Shown: positions 5,689 to 7,052 of the stretch, piece by piece
How the letters are laid out: every line of letters begins with the position of its first letter
Position numbering within the stretch: position 1 is the first letter of the stretch
Made by a program: the position numbers and the translations under genes
Notes under the pieces: model-generated
Seen by the model: only the letters and a program-made list of their open reading frames with translations
Told to the model about the DNA's origin: nothing
Databases searched by the model: none
Assembly: GCA_964614585.1 (NCBI GenBank)
Contig: CAZTLW010000125.1
Span: 1 to 7,052, forward strand
Reading direction: 5' to 3'
Length of the DNA stretch: 7,052 nt
DNA from: JAHEFX01 sp964614585
GTDB taxonomy: Bacteria; Actinomycetota; Acidimicrobiia; Spongiisociales; JAENVV01

Positions 5689-5691
5689 CCT
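5686..5691 (+). promoter_or_regulatory. -10 element of a leaderless promoter for msrB
   Basis: TAGCCT ends 7 nt before the ATG at 5699. Its first three bases are the stop codon of the upstream GNAT gene. msrB may therefore be made both from this promoter and by read-through. Confidence 0.5.
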
Positions 5692-5698
5692 CGGGACC

Positions 5699-6088
5699 AT
5701 GACCACCGACCGCGATGAGCTGCGCAATCGCCTGACCCCCGAGCAGTACCGGGTCACCCAGGAGGCTGCCACCGAGGCACCGTGGACTGGCCCGTACCTC
5801 AACGAGAAGCGGGCGGGCACCTACCGGTGCGTCGTGTGCGGCGAGCCCTTGTTCGAGTCGGACACCAAGTACGAGTCGGGATCCGGGTGGCCCAGCTTCA
5901 CCGCCCCCGCCGAGGGCGAGGCCGTCGCCGAGCACCAGGACCGGTCGCTCGGGATGGTCCGCACCGAGACCACCTGCGCCAATTGCGGTGCCCATCTCGG
6001 ACACGTCTTCCCGGATGGGCCGGGACCGACCGGGCTCCGCTATTGCATCAACGGCGCCGCCCTGGAGTTCGACCCCGCCGACGACTGA
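5699..6088 (+). CDS. msrB: Peptide-methionine (R)-S-oxide reductase MsrB
   Basis: The product has 129 residues, normal for single-domain MsrB. It reduces methionine-R-sulfoxide in proteins back to methionine. Zinc is held by C44-x-x-C47 and C93-x-x-C96. The fold markers SGWPSF (62-67) and HLGHVFPDGP (99-108) precede the catalytic C116 in RYCIN. The resolving cysteine found in many members at GCGWP is Ser62 here, and the five cysteines just listed are the only ones, so this is a form without the usual resolving Cys. The N-terminal TPEQYRVTQEAATEAPWTG block is standard and fixes the ATG at 5699; a longer frame back to 5582 overlaps the GNAT gene and has no MsrB similarity. It lies 10 nt after the GNAT stop on the same strand. 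An oxidative-repair role next to a copper operon is plausible, but only by position. Confidence 0.95.
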   Translation: MTTDRDELRNRLTPEQYRVTQEAATEAPWTGPYLNEKRAGTYRCVVCGEPLFESDTKYESGSGWPSFTAPAEGEAVAEHQDRSLGMVRTETTCANCGAHLGHVFPDGPGPTGLRYCINGAALEFDPADD

Positions 6089-6299
6089 GCCGGTGCGGGG
6101 CCGGGCGCCGATTTGGACGCCGGGCCCAATCGCGCGAAGATTGCCCCTATCCCCATAGTGGGAACCGTCCACCGCTCCCCGTGGCTACGTATCACGAACG
6201 ACGGGTCGAGCGGATTACTGGACGGGCATCCGGAGGACCCAACTGCCGACTGCCGCGGCTCGCGCCGCCGGTCGCACAGCGATCACAAAGAGGAGAACC
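6089..6299 (+). other. Intergenic leader region before the small Cys/His protein gene
   Basis: These 211 nt have no credible gene. They contain a small inverted repeat, CCCA-TAG-TGGG, at about 6153-6163; a weak CGGAT/ATCCG pair (6211-6215/6228-6232); and at the 3' end a purine-rich Shine-Dalgarno stretch with AGGAG (6291-6295) 4 nt before the ATG. I cannot place the promoter firmly. Unlike most genes in the window, this one appears to have a real 5' leader, but I recognise no riboswitch class. Confidence 0.45.
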
Positions 6300-6497
6300 A
6301 TGGCCGTCAACACCACGATGAAGGGTCATCGACTGCGTGGTGGCATTCGTCCGTCCCGCGCCGTCGATGGCCAGCGTGTCTGTGCCCAGAGCGGATGCGA
6401 AACCCGCCTGTCGCGGTACAACACCCGCGAGCACTGCAACCAGCACGCGCCCATCACCTATCCCCGGGTCCGAGGCAAGTTCGTCGACAGCGACTGA
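6300..6497 (+). CDS. Small Cys/His (putative zinc-binding) protein, 65 residues
   Basis: The product has 65 residues. It begins with a basic segment, MAVNTTMKGHRLRGGIRPSR, followed by a Cys/His cluster C28-x4-C33-x12-C46-x2-H49 in the text VCAQSGC, TRLSRYN, EHCNQHAP. It ends TYPRVRGKFVDSD. The spacing suits one structural zinc site. By recall, the C-x4-C with TRLSxYN and C-x2-H resembles a short zinc-finger motif found in actinobacterial small proteins and at the front of some regulators, but I cannot name a family or function. The start is well supported: AGGAG lies 4 nt upstream within a purine run. A 12-bp-stem terminator follows 20 nt after the stop, so it is a separate transcript. A nucleic-acid-binding role is possible given the basic N-terminus, but this is not shown. 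Confidence 0.8.
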   Translation: MAVNTTMKGHRLRGGIRPSRAVDGQRVCAQSGCETRLSRYNTREHCNQHAPITYPRVRGKFVDSD

Positions 6498-6516
6498 CCG
6501 GCCTCGAGCCCACCCC

Positions 6517-6544
6517 ATGAAGCCCGCCTCCCGGCGGGCTTCAT
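6517..6544 (+). terminator. Hairpin terminator after the small Cys/His protein gene
   Basis: ATGAAGCCCGCC (6517-6528), the loop TCCC, and GGCGGGCTTCAT (6533-6544) form a perfect 12-bp stem, 19 nt after the stop codon. Only a weak TT follows. It is the cleanest terminator-like structure in the window. Confidence 0.8.
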
Positions 6545-6692
6545 TGCGTGGGTGGGATCCCCCAGCGGGTGTCACGAAGGCGAAGGGGGTTCAGTCGTGG
6601 TTCGCGCCCGACACATCGGGGGACGAAGAAGCCACCAACGAAGGGGATCCCCCCGGAGGGGGGATGGGCCCCGCCGGCCGACGGAGGAGGCT

Positions 6693-6726
6693 GGTGGGAG
6701 GGGGGTGGTGCCAGAGAGCGGCGAAC
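6693..6726 (+). repeat. 34-bp direct repeat, copy 1
   Basis: This copy begins GGTGGGAGGGGGG and contains CCAGAGAGC and GCGAA. It matches 6908-6941 at 30 of 34 positions by eye. The four differences (T/C, G/T, G/C, C/G) are all in the second part. Confidence 0.75.
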
Positions 6727-6797
6727 GCCCGTTGCTATCCGACTCCTCGGACGCGATTCGGGTCCCCCCTCCCACTCCGCTCCGCTCCGTGGGTCCG

Positions 6798-6820
6798 CCC
6801 ACCCGCCTGAGGCGGGTGGG
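6798..6820. repeat. Perfect 10-bp-stem hairpin CCCACCCGCC / GGCGGGTGGG
   Basis: The arms 6798-6807 and 6811-6820 pair fully around a TGA loop. The CCCAC part can also pair with GTGGG at 6789-6793, and that GTGGG with CCCAC at 6771-6775, so alternative folds exist. Confidence 0.6.
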
Positions 6821-6822
6821 TT

Positions 6823-6861
6823 GCAGTTCCCTTCGGGAACTGCCAAGCCTGCGAAGCAGGC
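6823..6861. repeat. Two adjacent hairpins, GCAGTTCCC/GGGAACTGC and GCCTGC/GCAGGC
   Basis: A 9-bp stem (6823-6831/6835-6843, loop TTC) is followed 3 nt later by a 6-bp stem (6847-6852/6856-6861, loop GAA). Both pair perfectly. With the hairpin at 6798-6820 they make three back-to-back stem-loops in 64 nt. Confidence 0.6.
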
Positions 6862-6907
6862 CCCACTCTCCGGGGGGATTTCCCAAGACGGTCGGCCGTT
6901 CCTGGCC

Positions 6908-6941
6908 GGTGGGAGGGGGGCGGTTCCAGAGAGCCGCGAAG
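6908..6941 (+). repeat. 34-bp direct repeat, copy 2
   Basis: This is the second copy of the 6693-6726 sequence, 215 bp downstream in the same orientation. Here the changed bases let GGCGGTTC (6919-6926) pair with GAACCGCC (6941-6948), a stem that copy 1 cannot form as well. Confidence 0.75.
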
Positions 6942-6983
6942 AACCGCCAGTTCGGCTCGCCCCCGAAGGGGGGATCTCCTTCC

Positions 6984-7018
6984 CGATACCCGGTACTCGG
7001 TACTCAGTACTTGGTACT
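6984..7018. repeat. Tandem 7-bp repeat array, five units
   Basis: CGATACC (6984-6990), CGGTACT (6991-6997), CGGTACT (6998-7004), CAGTACT (7005-7011) and TGGTACT (7012-7018) lie end to end. They share the unit of the array at 83-110. A GCCGCCT/AGGCGGC hairpin follows directly (7019-7035). Confidence 0.75.
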
Positions 7019-7052
7019 GCCGCCTCCCAGGCGGCCCACGATCCGATCCATG

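Larger units (their letters stand above)
6545..7052. other. Gene-free, hairpin-dense region to the window end
   Basis: There is no ORF here with recognisable protein character; the minus-strand frames are Pro/Arg/Gly-rich artefacts. Instead the region is full of short perfect stems: ATCCCCCC/GGGGGGAT (6647-6665), CCCACCCGCC/GGCGGGTGGG (6798-6820), GCAGTTCCC/GGGAACTGC (6823-6843), GCCTGC/GCAGGC (6847-6861), GGCGGTTC/GAACCGCC (6919-6948), CCCCC/GGGGG (6960-6972) and GCCGCCT/AGGCGGC (7019-7035). It also holds a 34-bp direct repeat and a heptad array. It could be a structured RNA, a cluster of REP-like elements or a recombination hot spot. It does not match tmRNA, RNase P, SRP RNA, tRNA or 6S RNA as far as I can judge by eye. 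The last three bases are ATG, which could start a next gene, but nothing follows to test this. Confidence 0.55.

Noticed and set aside
4861..5820. 319-codon minus-strand frame spanning csoR, the palindrome and the GNAT gene
   Set aside because: It overlaps csoR in another frame and runs antisense to the well-supported GNAT gene, with no recognisable motif. It is a frame artefact.
2441..6088. A single copper-resistance island including the MBL, GNAT and msrB genes
   Set aside because: Only csoR-copZ-copA are tightly overlapped. The others have their own promoters or lie across a palindrome, and their products are not specific to copper.
6161..6190. GGAAC (6161) with a TACGTA downstream as an ECF sigma-factor promoter
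   Set aside because: The gap of about 20 nt is too long and there is no GTT or CGTC-type -10 element, so the match is not convincing.
6541..6886. Minus-strand frames of about 100 codons in the hairpin region
   Set aside because: The products are Pro/Arg/Gly-rich and built on the hairpins and repeats, with no Shine-Dalgarno site and no -10 box at a fitting distance. They are not real genes.
6545..7052. Known structural RNA (RNase P, tmRNA, SRP RNA, 6S RNA or tRNA)
   Set aside because: I looked for characteristic conserved blocks, such as a tRNA T-loop or a CCA end, and found none. The stems are short and independent.

Overview
The window is GC-rich (about 70% or more), and most codons in its genes end in G or C. 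Three things point to an actinobacterium: a 31-residue bS22-type ribosomal protein, an LppX/LprAFG-type lipoprotein, and a mycobacterial-style CsoR. A lineage such as Acidimicrobiia would fit, but this is inferred from style, since no 16S or other taxonomic marker is present.

Layout. 1-34 is the 5' end of a minus-strand gene. 83-110 is a small heptad repeat. 114-142 is a clear -35/-10 promoter for the bS22 gene (178-273), which ends at a strong hairpin. 335-997 encodes a lipoprotein. 1001-1231 (minus) is the scar of an ABC ATPase/cyclic-nucleotide-binding fusion protein, reduced to two joined fragments. 1292-2125 (minus) is an MBL-fold hydrolase. 2126-2440 holds an 18-bp-arm palindrome and the N-terminal stub of an SDR dehydrogenase. 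5093-2441 (minus) is a compact copper operon, csoR-copZ-copA, in which each gene overlaps the next by 4 nt and copA appears to start at CTG. A G/C-tract palindrome at 5115-5137, the best CsoR operator candidate, lies between csoR and the divergent GNAT acetyltransferase (5167-5688). msrB follows (5699-6088), then a small Cys/His protein with a strong Shine-Dalgarno site (6300-6497) and its terminator. From 6545 to the end there is no credible gene; this stretch is packed with hairpins, a 34-bp direct repeat and a second heptad array.

How the genes fit together. CsoR senses Cu(I) and should release its operator. CopZ then carries Cu(I) to CopA, which exports it. MsrB repairs methionine oxidised under stress such as excess copper, but it has its own promoter and its link to copper is only positional.

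The most informative non-gene signal is promoter architecture. Six starts have a TANNNT -10 element ending exactly 6 or 7 nt before the start codon, so they are predicted to give leaderless mRNAs. The bS22 and 6300-6497 genes instead have leaders with Shine-Dalgarno sites. I found no CRISPR array, transposase, integrase, tRNA or rRNA, and no clear new defence or multi-gene system. The novelty here is in gene remnants, repeats and translation starts.
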